The notes under the pieces: generated by a model
What the model saw: the letters and a program-made list of their open reading frames with translations, nothing else
Databases searched by the model: none
Told to the model about the DNA's origin: nothing
Assembly: GCF_001625215.2 (NCBI RefSeq)
Contig: NC_030381.2
Coordinates: 50,987,214 to 51,051,213 of the forward strand
Source: Daucus carota subsp. sativus
Lineage: Eukaryota; Streptophyta; Magnoliopsida; Apiales; Apiaceae
Direction of reading: 5' to 3'
Length of the DNA stretch: 64,000 nucleotides
Shown: in pieces, positions 29,550 through 42,653 of the stretch
How positions within the stretch are numbered: the first letter of the stretch is position 1
Layout: the number at the start of each line of letters is the position of its first letter
Position numbers and translations under genes: made by a program

Positions 29550-32500
29550 CTATGCAGGTAATATAGTCGAACATACTCTTGTAGGCTGTTATTCAAGACA
29601 CACACACACACACACATCCATTTTCTTGCCTAATTTGAGGCCTGTTATAGGGTTATCTGACCTAACAAGATAAAAGTCCGAATATGATTAATATGCAGAA
29701 TCTAGGTCATAAATAATGAAGATCTAGAACTATAAGACCTGTATGAAAAAGGTTGTGTGGCTTGTTTACAAGCCAATTAGCTGAAGCATTAGTAAGATTA
29801 TAATTACATCTGGATATTGATCATTTGTTACCCTGGAAAGTGGCAAGTTAAGTTTTTTCTGCTATTAATTTTAAAGTTGTTGATACTTGCTTGCATATCG
29901 AAGTTGCCTGTTATTTGCTAAGTATAGTTCAAGCTAAAGGTATGATGATCAGTGTCAACGAGTTTACTATTGCTATTGTGATATACAGAAAGAAAATCAG
30001 CAAGCTAAATAATGTAACATTGTTAATATTACCCTATATGAAGACTAACTTACAGTTTAGGACAAAAACAGTCAATAATATGAAATCAAGGTTGCTTGTA
30101 GGTAGCAGCCTTATTCTTTCCTTATCATATTTATGATACCATTGTGCTGATAATGGTTTCTCTTGTTTTTGCTTTTCAGTTGGCAGCTAATCATAAAATC
30201 CTGGTCACTGGGCTCAAACCTTTGATATTGGAGATTTTTGGAACTACTTTTGTCTATAATGACCAAGCTTGCTGTAATTGGCACTTAGTTGGCCTTTTTA
30301 TCTTTGATCAGATCTTTGTTTTCTTGTTTACTTGTGTTCCCGTACATTATTTGTTATCTGTTTTCTGCTACATGTGTTTATAAATTTACTGATGTATGGC
30401 TTTCTTGTGTGCTTGACATTGAATGTTTAGTTAAATTCTTAATGTGGCAAAACGGGCAGATGTTTTTAGCAACATCTTGCTGCTGCTTTATGTTAGAACT
30501 GCTTCACCACAAGAATTATGTTCAAGTGTTACTGATATAGAAAGCATCGGAGTCGGTAGACATCGTATATTTTTTCAAGTCTGCTGTCACAGAAAACCAT
30601 CTTATATTCTAAATTAATTTTTCTTTTTTACTTCAGACAGTTTCTTGCATACAGTCTGTTTCTTTGTTATACTGGCAGCATCATTGTTGTTTATAGTACA
30701 AGTTCATGTGTATCTAGAGCAGGCATGATACTTAATCACTCAGACAATTAGTATAATTTAAACCATGTTTTGTACTTAGTCCATTGATTACCCTGCTTAC
30801 TTGCTTTTATCATAACAAATTTAAGTTTACAAGTGGTAAAGCAGAATTTATTTATTTATCTCTTATAGAAGATTAATTTCAAAATTATGGTTTAGTCATG
30901 TATCGCTTTTTATCAGCTAAATTAGAACAATCTATCGATTTAATCAACTCCTGGAGATGATTCAATAAATAATCTCTTTAATAAAAATACTGTATTAGAA
31001 GGGCCCTTTTAAAAAGAGTAGATTGTCAGTTAAGCTTTTGCAAAACTAGATCTAAAACACTTTAACTTTCTGGATTCTTTAATCACAACAAACAAACACG
31101 ACACATATTTATACACCAATAATCGATATATAGCACTGCATATGACAATGCCAAGTAAAGAATAAAGTAAAGCCTTGAAAACCGATTTATACTGTCGGTG
31201 CTCCAGTCCTTTTCGATACTGAAATAAATTATATCTGCATGCTGCGAGACTAGTGGTGCTTAGAAACGACATCGTGCGTGCATGTATTTTTGTTATATAC
31301 ATGCCGTGTTTTTATGCACAATTTAATCACTAGACGATGAATCTTTATTTCATTTTCGAGATTTATTAATCAGAGTCACGCTGTCTTATCTCCATGTGAT
31401 ATGGCACGATTTAGAACATGATATCAATTATTGAGATGGGAGATGGTGTGTTTGATTAAGCTCTCAACATCCTTTAGTCATATTCTTCTTTTATCTTTAT
31501 ATCTGTATATTTGCGCGTTATGATTCAACGACGCTTGTTTTAATCTGGTCGAAATTATAGTTCTTAAAAATAATTCATTAGATAATAAAAGACATCGTAT
31601 GATAAATATGAATTTAATCTGAATATTATCAATTTTTTAAATCGGGTATCTGGGCCCATTTACACACAGCTTGACTGATCTTGTACGACATCCAACCAAT
31701 TTGGGAAGATATATTGCTGCGATAAGTTGAGAGCACGTTTAGTTTCTAATTCGGACATGGCAAGGACTGAAAAAAAATCTGGGAATGTAGCAAGTGGAGC
31801 CTCATAAACAGTGCAGGATTACCCGGTGAAACCAAACTAAAAATATCTACTGTATATTCATTCTTTGGGTTCTTTCTTTTTTCTAAAGAGTGAGTAAATG
31901 CTACTGCAAATGAATACAGAGATTTTTGGATCATCAGTGACAATGAAAATCAGGAATAGAAATGAAAGATAAATATACATTTCATAAATATGAAGCAAAT
32001 GATTTTCTCACTAGATGTAGATCAGATTCTCATTTCATATAATAAATTTGTCAATGCAAATATTAACATATAATTTATGATTTTCAATTCTTATTAACCA
32101 ATTCATTAATCATGATCCAAATATCCAAAATTGTCCAGAGCAGCTTAGCAATGCACATATTGTAAGAATCTGCATCAACCTGGTGCCGGCCCCTTGTCGA
32201 ACAGACCTGTATCTTCTGATCTTCATCTCCATTACTCCTCATATAATGATAGTAGTATAAAATTGCAACCTGTTTGGGTTGTACGGAATTTTTGGTTTTA
32301 ATTATACTTTATTTTATTTTTTTTTGAACGAATTAAAGACATTTGACATTTGTATGGTGAGCTAATATGTTGACCATAGTACAACAGCTATATAGTTTAT
32401 GTCAAAAATAATTTACTAATATTCAACAGATTGGGTTGAGTAGAAGAGTTGAAATTGAATGTTAGAAATAGAAAATTGAACAAGTTAGTTGCACTACACC

Positions 32501-33740
32501 AACCCATACAGTTTTGCAATATTATATGATGCGGTAATGCATTTATTGGTCATCGTGGTTTGTTTCCACCGTCAACAATGCTTCGGACTTCTTTTTCTAC
32601 TTTCATCTTGAACTTTTTATCACACTTACCTTTATAAATTTTATCTTAAAAAATTTATTCTCATATATATTCACATACATATTTTCTTTATAATATTTTA
32701 TTATATCTTGTTCTTATTTCGATTAAATCCCCAAAATTATAGAGGTGAAACAAAGATTATACATATAGGTATGCACAGCTGAGTTGACGGTGATTTGGCC
32801 GATTGATAATTTGATACTACTTGTTGCGACTTGTGAAACTTTTGCACATCATTAGGTGTCAACGTTTTAGTGGGAATTTTCTTTGATGCACTGTAGCTAC
32901 CTTGCTCAGAAATAATCATAAATTTAAGGTTTCATCACATGTATTTAAATTTTGTGTTGTAGTAATTTTCTGTCACCGTCACACTTGATTTTAAGCTTTG
33001 AATACAGGTTTCAAATTTTTTTTTAATAAATAAAGTCTGTTACCAATTTATTATAATTACTAATGATTCATCAATTTTTTGGTTATCTTGCCCAATTCCT
33101 AGGCGACAAAAAACCATTATACTAAAAAATGAACCTTTCTTTGTAGCGAGACATACTTGGTCTACTATAATGTTTCTGTAATTGCAAATTTGCAACATAT
33201 GGAAAATTTGCTCGATGATATATACACACAATTTATGCGTATATAATCAAATATTTATGCGAACAAGTTGCTAGATTGTCGAATTTATTCTCAAAATGAA
33301 TTTCAGATATCATACATTATGATTTAATTTATTATTATTTTATTGGACCCTACATGCACAATAATAACACTATTTAAAAATATTTCAAATTAATCTAGTT
33401 TAAGAAAGAAACGTGAAACAATAAGAATATTTCAGCTATTTTTGTGCGTTCACAACTGCACATAGCACAGAACAATCAACCAAGGATACCATTTATTGCA
33501 AAACTACAAACTGTGTGTCAGTTACAAACTTATATTACCACCTTTTTTTATTGTAATAAAAATAAAAACCATATTTTTGACAGAGGAGAGAGAACTGAAG
33601 AGAAGGAAGAAACAAGGAAGGAACCTTTGAAATGATGTCAGATGGTAATTTATCAAGACAAAGAAACAAGAAAATATAAATACAATGAATAAGACAGCTA
33701 GGTAGAAGGTAAAGAACCAGTTCACTTTTTTTTTAAGGTG
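29550..33740. other. Long intergenic region with no recognised gene
   Basis: The RPA1 3' UTR probably continues to about 30500: a possible 3' UTR intron runs from GTAATA (29558) to CTTTTCAG (about 30180). Beyond that the DNA is AT-rich. The one frame with some gene-like character is on the minus strand at 31030-31272: 80 residues with a hydrophobic stretch (KALLYSLLGIVICSAIYRLL) and a TATATAAC about 30 bp upstream. I do not recognise it and give it little weight. Confidence 0.4.
29598..29617 (+). repeat. (AC)n microsatellite in RPA1 3' region
   Basis: About nine AC dinucleotides. It lies just past the RPA1 stop codon and is a likely length-polymorphic marker. Confidence 0.9.
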
Positions 33741-33750
33741 CTTGCTATCT

Positions 33751-33760
33751 GTATATATTC
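33751..33760 (+). promoter_or_regulatory. Probable TATA region of the PMT gene
   Basis: TGTATATATT lies some 1.2 kb before the methyltransferase ATG. The distance is explained by a likely 5' UTR intron from ACTGAG|GTACTT (donor at 33956) to CTCCAG (acceptor ending 34975), which leaves a short untranslated piece before ATG 34998. The assignment is from motif and splice consensus alone. Confidence 0.4.
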
Positions 33761-34997
33761 ACACTTGCATATGTGTGTGTATAAGCTTCTATGTGAGACC
33801 AACTAATCTATCTCTTTCTATTCACATTATCCCCTTGAGCTTTGCAGGCTTTACAGAAGAGAGCTACTTAAATTTTGAGTGTTTTTGTAGATACAAATAA
33901 ATTTATTTGCAGATTAGAAGTTGGAAAGAAGGCCTTTTGCAAATCTTTAACTGAGGTACTTCATCTGATCTCATCTATGTATGTTCTGTTTGATTTTATA
34001 TTCTTTTTTGGTTTCTGTGTGAGTTTGTATGTGATGCAATTCATTTTTCTTGCAATCTTCTTGAAGTTTGTGTAATTTTTTGTTAAATTGGTGATTAGTT
34101 GATGGGTATTAGAAAAGATAATCTTTTTTCCCACTTTTACTTTTAGTTGGCATATAATTTTGGTGGGATTGGTTTAACACTATGGTCTTTTATTGTTGCT
34201 TGAACTAGAAGGATTGTTTGTTTTTTAAGTTATTTGTGCTATTGGTATTTGATTAGTGAGAAATAAAACAGCTGACTCAGCACTAAGTAAGTGATAATGC
34301 AAGAAGTATGAGTTTCCATTAGTTTGAGTGATTAGCTACATATCCAGCTTGTATATGCAATAGTTTAGTACATATGTTTCTTTCTCGGTTTATGCATGGT
34401 TGTTGTAGTGAAGTTGATTGCTTTGATTTCCTCTCATCACTCCTAGACTTATTTGCAGGAGGGTCCCGTTAGGCCGATTGATTATCATTGTCTAGTAGTC
34501 CTGGGGCCCAGTGTCATGTGAATTGTAATAGGATATTTGCAACTAGATCTTGTTGTTATATGGGAGAACTTGAGCACATAGAGAATTGTAATGGTTGGTT
34601 GGGTTGGAACTGCATTATTCTCTTACACATGAGTACTTGTGCCTAGATAGATCTCCATATATTCTGAGGTATTCTTACAATGGTCTACAGACTTGATTAG
34701 TCGAATTTAACATTCCAGTATCGTAAGTTTTCTGGTTTAGTAGGTGTTACTATATTAGTATAAGCCATTGCTTGAATCTGTAAGTGCCGTCTAGTCATTC
34801 CTCCCTCTCTTATCCGGTCTCTTGTGCAGTTTCTGTAGCTTTTAGTAGTATATTTGATTGTGAGTACTTGGTATTTGTAAACTTGTTCAATCAGCTTTAG
34901 CAATTATCACAATTGTTGATTTCCAGAGATCTATTGAAGCTGTATTGACTCTGCACTTCGTTTGCTTTCCTCCAGATATTTAATTACTTGGGCGACC

Positions 34998-37905
34998 ATG
35001 AAGCACAAGGATGGAAAACTGATACATGACAAAAATCCCAGGATTGTCCCCCTGACAGTACTGCTGGTTGTGTTATGTGGATTCTCCTTCTATCTTGGTA
35101 AAATCTATTGTCCTGAGAAAGACAGAATTGTGGCTAATGACGTAGCCAAGGCAGTGCCATCATCGAAGGCAGTTGTTCCCGTTTCTATGCAAGTGAAATC
35201 TGTTTCCTTCCCCGATTGTGGAGTTGATTATCAAGATTACACTCCATGCACAGATCCCAAGGTACAATTTGTGACTAAACCAGTGATGTTAAGGTCTCTT
35301 CTTGGTCTAATATATTGTGAATATTTTTGATGATACATATTAAAATAACAATTTCATTTGCACAGAGATGGAGGAAGTATGGTGTTCATCGTCTTACATT
35401 TATGGAACGCCACTGCCCTCCTCTTTTTGAGAGAAAGGAATGTTTGGTTCCCCCACCTGATGGTTACAAGGTTCCAATCAAGTGGCCTACAAGCAAAAAT
35501 GAGTGTTGGTACAGGTAATATATATAATATATATCTCTTTTTTCTCTTAGTTAAGTTACTGGGTTAATTGTCTCTATCGTAATCTCCTGGTAATCAATTT
35601 TCGGTGATCTTTCAGGAATGTACCATATGATTGGATTAACAAACAGAAGTCCAATCAGCACTGGCTGCAGAAAGAAGGGGAGAAGTTTCATTTTCCTGGT
35701 GGAGGCACTATGTTCCCCAATGGTGTTGGCGCATATGTCGATTTGATGCAAGATCTAATCCCTGGAATGAAAGATGGAACTATCCGGACTGCCATTGATA
35801 CTGGATGTGGGGTAAGTCTAATCATGTGTAAAATGCTTTGGATTTCAATATGTATTAATTTGCTTAAAACAGTGTTCTGCTTCTAGTATTTATCTTAGGC
35901 AAACAAAGCTGATGAGATTAATAGGCTGGTAATTGATGGTTATTTATTACCTGTAATTTGCTAGTAATTTGTACTATAATACGTGTTGTAGGTTGCTAGC
36001 TGGGGAGGTGATTTACTTGATCGAGGGATATTAACAGTTTCACTTGCTCCAAGAGATAACCACGAGGCTCAAGTCCAATTTGCTTTGGAACGTGGAATTC
36101 CTGCAATCCTGGGAATTATTTCGACACAGCGACTGCCTTTCCCATCAAACTCATTTGATATGGCTCACTGCTCAAGATGCCTTATCCCATGGACAGAATT
36201 TGGTATGTGAACTCCTGCATCTTAAATTTATAAAATTCAGGAGGCATGTACAACATGGCTTGCTTGCTTTCTTGAATGGACGTTCCCTTCCTTAATAATG
36301 ATGCTAAGCTCTACTATCACCAAGTTTCCATTTCTCTGCAGTTCTTTGCCAGTAAAATCTTGAACCTTATTTGTTTGGTTTCTCTGCAATATGCATTTAA
36401 AAATCCACTATAATAGAAATCCATGACAACTATAAACTCAGTTCCATGTTTTGATTTTGGTACGGCAATATCTTGTGATGAAGTTGGTCATATGTAAGTT
36501 TATATGTCGGCTGCAAAAAAATATTTAGGGCTGTACAATGAACACAATGCTTTATATTTATGAATTGGCAACTGTTAGTATGTTACTTGTAATCTGTTTT
36601 TTAGAATACATTTATACTGCAACGTTCATAGGTATTGCATTAGTTGGCTACTTCTTTTTCTTCTTCTTTGTTTCTGATATGTTTGTGATTTTCTTAGGTG
36701 GAATTTACCTTCTCGAAGTTCACCGTATACTTCGTCCAGGAGGATTTTGGGTTCTATCTGGGCCACCAGTGAACTACGAGAACCGTTGGAGGGGTTGGAA
36801 CACTACTATTGCAGACCAAAAATCTGATTATGATAAGTTGCAAGAATTACTTAAATCGATGTGCTTTAAATTATTCGACAAAAAAGATGACATTGCTGTG
36901 TGGCAGAAGTCTTCAGACAATAGCTGCTATAAGAAACTTGATAGCCCAGATGTATACCCGCCTAAATGTGATGATGGCACTGAACCTGATTCAGCATGGT
37001 ACACCCCACTCAGGCCTTGTGTTGTCGTTCCAAACCAGAAGAGGAAGCTAGCACTACCTTCCCTTCCCAAATGGCCCGAAAGATTGCACACTGCACCAGA
37101 ACGTGTTGCCGATGTTCGTGGTGGAAGTGATGGTACTTTTAATCATGATGACAGTAAATGGAAAGTGCGAACAAAGCACTACAAGAAGTTGCTTCCGGCA
37201 ATTGGTACAGATAAGATAAGAAATGTAATGGACATGAATACACTTTACGGGGGATTTGCTGCTTCTGTGATCGATGATCCCTTGTGGGTAATGAATGTAG
37301 TCTCCTCCTATGCTGAAAATACTCTTCCAGTAGTCTATGACAGGGGCCTGATTGGAACCTACCATGACTGGTAATTTTTAATGCTTACAAAGTCTGCATA
37401 ATGGCACACTTCTTGCCCTCTAAGATTATAGTTTTTAATAAGACTCTATACAGATATTGAGACATTGATCATTTATTTTGCAGGTGTGAGGCTTTCTCAA
37501 CATACCCTCGGACTTACGATCTGCTTCATGCTGACAGTCTCTTTACCCTCGAAAGTCACAGGTAGGAGCTCTCTGTCTTCATATTCCTTTATCTCCTCGA
37601 TATTTCAGGCGCTTTTTGAATATTAACTCTGTTTATTTGATTATGTTTTCTTGACTTTGTCTAATGCTTGTTGTTACTTGTTCAGATGCGATATGAAATT
37701 TGTGCTACTAGAAATGGATAGAATTCTTCGACCTAACGGATATGCAATAATCCGTGAGTCAGTCTACTACACAGATGCAATTACAACCATGGCCAAGGGC
37801 ATGAAATGGAGCTGTCGTCAAGAAGACAACGAGTACGGAGTAGAAAAGGAGAAGGTGTTGATTTGCCAGAAGAAGCTGTGGTACTCTAAACAAAGCTCTC
37901 GATAA
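34998..37905 (+). CDS. Probable Golgi methyltransferase, PMT20/PMT21 (ERD3) type
   Basis: Seven exons (34998-35261, 35366-35514, 35616-35811, 35992-36202, 36698-37370, 37484-37561, 37686-37905) join in phase to 596 residues; Arabidopsis PMT21 has about 600. A short basic tail, then a single membrane anchor (residues 16-33, [19 protein letters not shown]), give type II Golgi topology. The lumenal DUF248 domain carries both methyltransferase halves: [19 protein letters not shown] at its start, the SAM-binding motif AIDTGCG (197-203), then the second half with [17 protein letters not shown] and the ending [14 protein letters not shown]. The MKHKDGK start is typical of the PMT20/21 group. Relatives such as QUA2 and CGR act on homogalacturonan methylation; the substrate of this subgroup is less sure. 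No break is seen. Confidence 0.93.
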
Positions 37906-38519
37906 ACCAACAAACAAAATACAATTGATACTGATAAATATCATGGAAGAATGGCTGCATCAACTATAGAGAAGAGAAGAAAGGTGCCGTAACATTTACA
38001 AAGAAATATAGTTTATTTATACTTTAAAATTAAGAAAGCTTTTCCATATCACATAATGTATTATTTGTAATGATCCCCAGGTTCTTGTAGTAATTGCTTC
38101 ATTCTTATTTTTTCCGCAATCTTTTGAAAATGTGAATTGTGTAATGTGTTCGGAAACTTGGAACATTACATATTGATCTTGATGTATTTAATGAGATATA
38201 TACTAATTTCAGTGGTTTGTTTTCATGAGATTGAGAAGCAAAGAATACTGCTGCTTCTGTATTCTTTTCTAAGGTTGCTATCTACGTATTCAGATCATGG
38301 TCGTAGAAATCATTTTTCGAAACTAATCAGTTGACCTATTGATGCATGATCTATCAAAGATAGTTCGGTTGACCTAGTGATTCATGATGTATTGGGATAT
38401 TTTCTGATAAATCGAATTTTTTTTATCAAATCAGAATGTAATCGGTAAATCGATAAAATATTTTTCACTAAATTTTTTTCACTAATTTGGAGGTTTTGTA
38501 GATAGTACTATAATAATTA

Positions 38520-38754
38520 CTCCCTCTTGTCCTTATTATAAGACACCAAGACTTTTTGCACACACTTTTAGGTGCTTTGACCACCTACTTAAAATTATTT
38601 TTTTTAAATTTTTCTTTTTCTGAATTAAAATATGTAATATATATTTTAATTCAGAAAAAGAAAATTTTAAAAAAAATAATCTTAAGTAGGTGGTCAAAGC
38701 ACCTAGAATTATATGCAAAAAATCTTTGTACCTTATAATAAGGACTAGAGGGAG
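38520..38754. mobile_element. Stowaway MITE downstream of the PMT gene
   Basis: 235 bp between TA dinucleotides. Inverted termini CTCCCTCTTGTCCTTATTAT and CTCCCTCTAGTCCTTATTAT continue into arms that pair for about 100 bp, including GGTGCTTTGACCACCTACTT. Length and layout equal the copy in CYCLOPS intron 6, but the internal sequence differs, so these are two subfamilies. Confidence 0.92.
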
Positions 38755-39433
38755 TAAGCTAATTATAAAATACTAGCCTTTAACCCGTGCAAAGCACGGA
38801 CGGTTATATAATTCGTAATTTATTAATTATAATTTAAATCTTAACACCATATTATTAGTATTTTAGTATTAATGAATTGGATTTTAATTAAATTATATTA
38901 ACCAACTGATTATATCTTCTAACGGAAATTCGGCTTTCACAATTTATTATATATCTATAAATATTTTTCTGATATTAATATATGACAGTATATTATTCAA
39001 TTAATTTTAAATCAAATTTTTCATATTTCATATATCTTCATATGGTATGTATTGGTTCGTGTTTGTAAAGAAATAGAACACGTTAGAGTTAAATTTCGAG
39101 TAGAATACGTTATAATTAAAAAGTAGCGTCTCCAATTATTTATATATATTTTAGACAAAAGATATTCAAAATTGTATATTTATAATTAGTTATACATTTA
39201 TCTATATAAGTATTTTTTTTTAAATATTAGTATATGTTATTAATAGTGGTTTCACCTTTTTCAACTAATTATAAATTATATTTAAAAAGATATTAATATA
39301 TATAAGGAGTGTTTTTAGTATATGTAACTGTTTAATAGATATCTACATGTTGTAGACTTTTAGTTTTAGAGGAGAGTACCAAACCAAAATTTTGTACGAC
39401 TACAAATTATACCCATGTTGGCTTTTTATAATA

Positions 39434-40455
39434 CTAGCTTATAGCCCGTGCAAGGCACGGGAGCTTTTTAATTATTTATAAATTGCTTAAATATATTTTA
39501 AATGGTGTGAAGAAATTTAGTTTATAAATAATAAAATAAAATTCGAAATTATAATTTGTTTGTAAGTTAGAACTGTGGTAAATACATCATCACAGCCATT
39601 AATGGCTTCAAATAAACTATTGTAATGAAACCATTCCTTTTCTCGTATGTACCCTGCCAAAGTATTAAATTCTTTCTATCAAATTTTAATATATTTTGAG
39701 TGGAATACGTTATTGCCAACTCTTATTAGATTATATTTATAAATGTATTTTATATTAGAAATATTACAGTGTGATTTAAATAGCCCGCAAGGGTTGGTTT
39801 AGCTGGTTAAAGAGAGGACATGTATCCTCATGGTCACAGGTTCGACTCCCAAAGAGATCCGAAGGGTAGCGGTTGCGGGTTCCTAGATTAAAAAAAATAA
39901 AAAAATATATAATGTGATTTAAAAAATTTATATGGTTCTAAATTAAAATTGATAAACATAATTTGTTTTTGAATTAAGAAAAGGAATCATAAACATGCAA
40001 TAAGAAGGTAGAATCTATTTTGGATTAAGAAAAAGTTTTTGTATTTGCTAATCACATAAATCCGGCTTATTAATTTTAAAATATATTATAAAAAAAATTG
40101 TGACGGTGAGATTTATATGATTCTACGAATAAAACTGGGAGGAAATATTTATTTGGGATTAAAAAAATCATATACACGTGAAAGACAGAATTTGTTTTGG
40201 ATTCAGAAAAAGAATTATAAATATGCAAGGTGATATCAGTTGCCTTGTAGAACAGAAGTTAATTTTCCAATCTAACGGTGCTTATTTGTTCAATATAAGA
40301 TCCAACGGATGATAAGCTTTTGGACCAGAGGACCATACGACCAAATTATCTCCCTTACGCTTATTATATATAAGTATATAATAGTATAGAAATTTTGTAC
40401 GACTACAAATTATACCCATGTATACCCATGTTGGCTTTTTATAGGATAGTATAGA
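39434..40455 (-). mobile_element. Helitron B, nested inside Helitron A
   Basis: Minus strand. It starts TCTATACTATCCTATAAAAA directly after the first nine bases of Helitron A and ends with hairpin CCGTGCCTTGCACGG then GCTATAAGCTAG. The flanking host bases are A and T, as Helitrons require, and both belong to Helitron A. The 5' 70 bp resemble those of A (AAAAGCCAACATGGGTATAA, TTGTAGTCGTACAAAATTT), so both are of one family. It contains the SINE below. Confidence 0.75.
39781..39912 (+). mobile_element. tRNA-derived SINE
   Basis: The body has an A box (TAGCTGGTTAAAGAG) and a perfect B box (GGTTCGACTCC) at tRNA-like spacing, then a short tRNA-unrelated part ending in an A-rich tail. It is flanked by an 11-bp target duplication, TGTGATTTAAA, at 39770-39780 and 39913-39923. 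This is diagnostic of LINE-driven retroposition. It is not a functional tRNA gene. Confidence 0.9.
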
Positions 40456-41029
40456 TAGTATAGATTGTGCTGAAAATGTGCCTAGAAAACAAGAAAAAAG
40501 TGGCGAACAAGTGAACAACCGAAGTTACCGAACAAGTACAACCAAACTCGCCCACGACCAACAGCTGGCACACGCATTTCTGACCGTTACCTAACATTAA
40601 ATTCACATTTGCTGCGTGATGCGCGCAAATAAGTTATTTTAAAAATAAAAAATTAATCAACACATACACATATATTTTCATAAACCAACAATTTACAGGA
40701 AGTGTGACATTGTCGACTATCACAAAAACTAGTGAAAAAAGCCGCGCTTCGCGGCGGCATGATAAATTTTGATATGAATTAGAATTATAATAGGATAAAA
40801 ATTATTTTGAGTCATCTTCCCATTAAACATATCACAAATAAAAAATATTATAATTGATATAAAAATTTGTTTAAGTGATCATCCTGTCAAACACAATACT
40901 AATAATAAAATTAGTTCGAACCCCCCTCCCGTCAAAGACAATATTAATCCATAATTATTATTTTTATGATAAATTAAATATTATAATTTAGATCAAAATT
41001 AGTTTGAGCCGCTCTCTTGTCAAACACAA

Positions 41030-41582
41030 TCTATACTATACTATAATAAGCCAACATAGGTATAATTTGTAGTCGTACAAAATTTTGGTTTGGTCATCTC
41101 TTTTGTAACTACAAGTCTGTCACGTGTAAACTTCTCTTACTCTTACAATACTATACTATAATAAGCCAATATAGGTATAATTTGTAGTCGTACAAAATTT
41201 TGGTAGCCAACATAGGTATAATTTGTAGTCGTACAAAATTTTGGTTTGGTCATCTCTTTTGTAACTACAAGTCTGTCACATGTAAATTTCTCTTACTCTT
41301 ACAATATTAAAGAGTTTTATACCGCTTAAATTACAAACACTTAGTACAAGATAAAAACTCCACCATTATTCTTTTAAATATAATTTATATACTATATTAT
41401 AATAAACCGACATTGGTATAATTTGTAGTCATCTAAAAAATATAATCAGTTGGTAAATATAATCAAGTTAAAATACAATTCATCAATTCTAAAATACTAA
41501 TAAGATGATGCTAAAATTTAAATTATAATTAATAAATTATGAATTCTATACCCGCCCGTGCTTCGCACGGGTTAAAGGCTAG
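41030..41582 (+). mobile_element. Helitron C, inserted in opposite orientation into Helitron D
   Basis: 553 bp, plus strand. It starts TCTATACTATACTATAATAA after a host A and ends with hairpin CCCGTGCTTCGCACGGG and TTAAAGGCTAG before a host T. An internal partial copy of its own 5' end (41147-41213) gives several AGCCAA(C/T)ATAGGTATAATT repeats, perhaps from abortive nested insertions. It is the same family as A and B. Confidence 0.75.
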
Positions 41583-41730
41583 TACTTATAACAAAACATT
41601 ACTCCTATAATTTAGATATTACTTTGAGTCGTTTTAGTGTCAAACACAATACTAATTAAAATTATTCTAATTATGACAAAATTAGAGATTATTTTGAATT
41701 GTGTAACAAAAAAATATATTATAACATAGA

Positions 41731-42204
41731 TAAAAATTATTTTAGCGACTTTACCGTCAAACATAATACTAATAGAAAATTTATTATTATTTGGATAAAA
41801 ATTAGTTTGGGCCTCCTCCCGTGCCCGTCAAACGATATACTAATCAAGAACCATTTACATTATCATAAAATCAATATATGATACCTATTTTTTATATATT
41901 ATTTTATTTGTTAATTATTTTTATTTTTTGATTCCAATTTATTAGTTAAAAATTATTATTCTTTTATAAAAATTATTTTAGCGACTTTCCCGTCAAACAT
42001 AATACTAATAAAAAATTTATTATTATTTAGATAAAAATTAGTTTGGGCCGCCTCCCGTGCCCGTCAAACACAATACTAATCAAGACCCATTTACATTATC
42101 ATAAAATTAATATATGATTCCTATTTTTTATATATTATTTTATTTGTTAATTTTTTTATTTTTTGATGCCTATTTATTAGTTAAGAGTTATTATTCTTTT
42201 ATGG
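41731..42204. repeat. 236-bp tandem duplication
   Basis: Two adjacent copies start TAAAAATTATTTTAGCGACT at 41731 and 41967. They share the CCTCCCGTGCCCGTCAAAC block and the AT-rich tail, with only scattered differences. They form the distal part of the Helitron D body. Confidence 0.85.
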
Positions 42205-42619
42205 TTCTAATTTTTGTTGCTATCAGTTTTTTTAATGATTATTATCTTTACAATCCTTTATTTTCTATTCAAAATTTAAGAAAATTATAAGAGTAAATCG
42301 ATAATATAAATTGTACGTATTACCTTACAAATCTTAAATATAAATTGTATTTTATCTATGATTTTGTTAGTTTGAATAAATATAATCCTATTTCTATTAG
42401 GATTACTAAATAAGAAAAGAATTGTCTTATCTTTAGAATTCAATAAGAAATACTAAATAAGAAAAGAATTGTATCATCTTTAGAATTTGATAAGAAAAGA
42501 GTTGTATTACTTTTAGAATTCTTAAACCTGATTTTTTGAATTATAACTATATTTTCTATCCGAAATTTAAGAAAAATCAGAAGACTGAATCAAACAATTC
42601 TAGAGACGTCCGCATCCTC

Positions 42620-42621
<2 letters not shown>

Positions 42622-42652
<31 letters not shown>
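42622..42652. repeat. (TA)n microsatellite
   Basis: About 14 uninterrupted TA units between the Helitron cluster and the kinase promoter. Confidence 0.95.

Positions 42653-42653
<1 letters not shown>

Larger units (their letters stand above)
38773..40464 (-). mobile_element. Helitron A (non-autonomous, interrupted)
   Basis: Read on the minus strand, it starts TCTATACTA after a host A (5' end at 40464). After the insertion of Helitron B it continues TATTATAAAAAGCCAACATG, and it ends at 38773 with a hairpin (CCGTGCTTTGCACGG) followed by GTTAAAGGCTAG before a host T. TC start, CTAG end, 3' hairpin and A/T insertion site are all Helitron features. Without the insert it is 670 bp and has no Rep/helicase. 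Confidence 0.75.
40729..42204 (-). mobile_element. Helitron D 3' part with minisatellite body
   Basis: On the minus strand the 3' end shows hairpin GCCGCGAAGCGCGGC, then TTTTTTCACTAG and a host T. The body is made of diverged repeats carrying CCGTCAAACACAATACTAAT, present at least eight times. The 5' end could not be found; the stated upper limit is simply where the repeats fade. Helitron C interrupts it. Confidence 0.5.

Noticed and set aside
31030-31302. Small membrane-type protein of 80-90 residues on the minus strand
   Set aside because: A hydrophobic stretch and a TATA-like box are present, but there is no family match and the frame is within chance length for this DNA.
39781-39912. A functional tRNA gene
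   Set aside because: A and B boxes are present but no acceptor stem can be closed, and the target duplication with A-rich tail shows it is a SINE.
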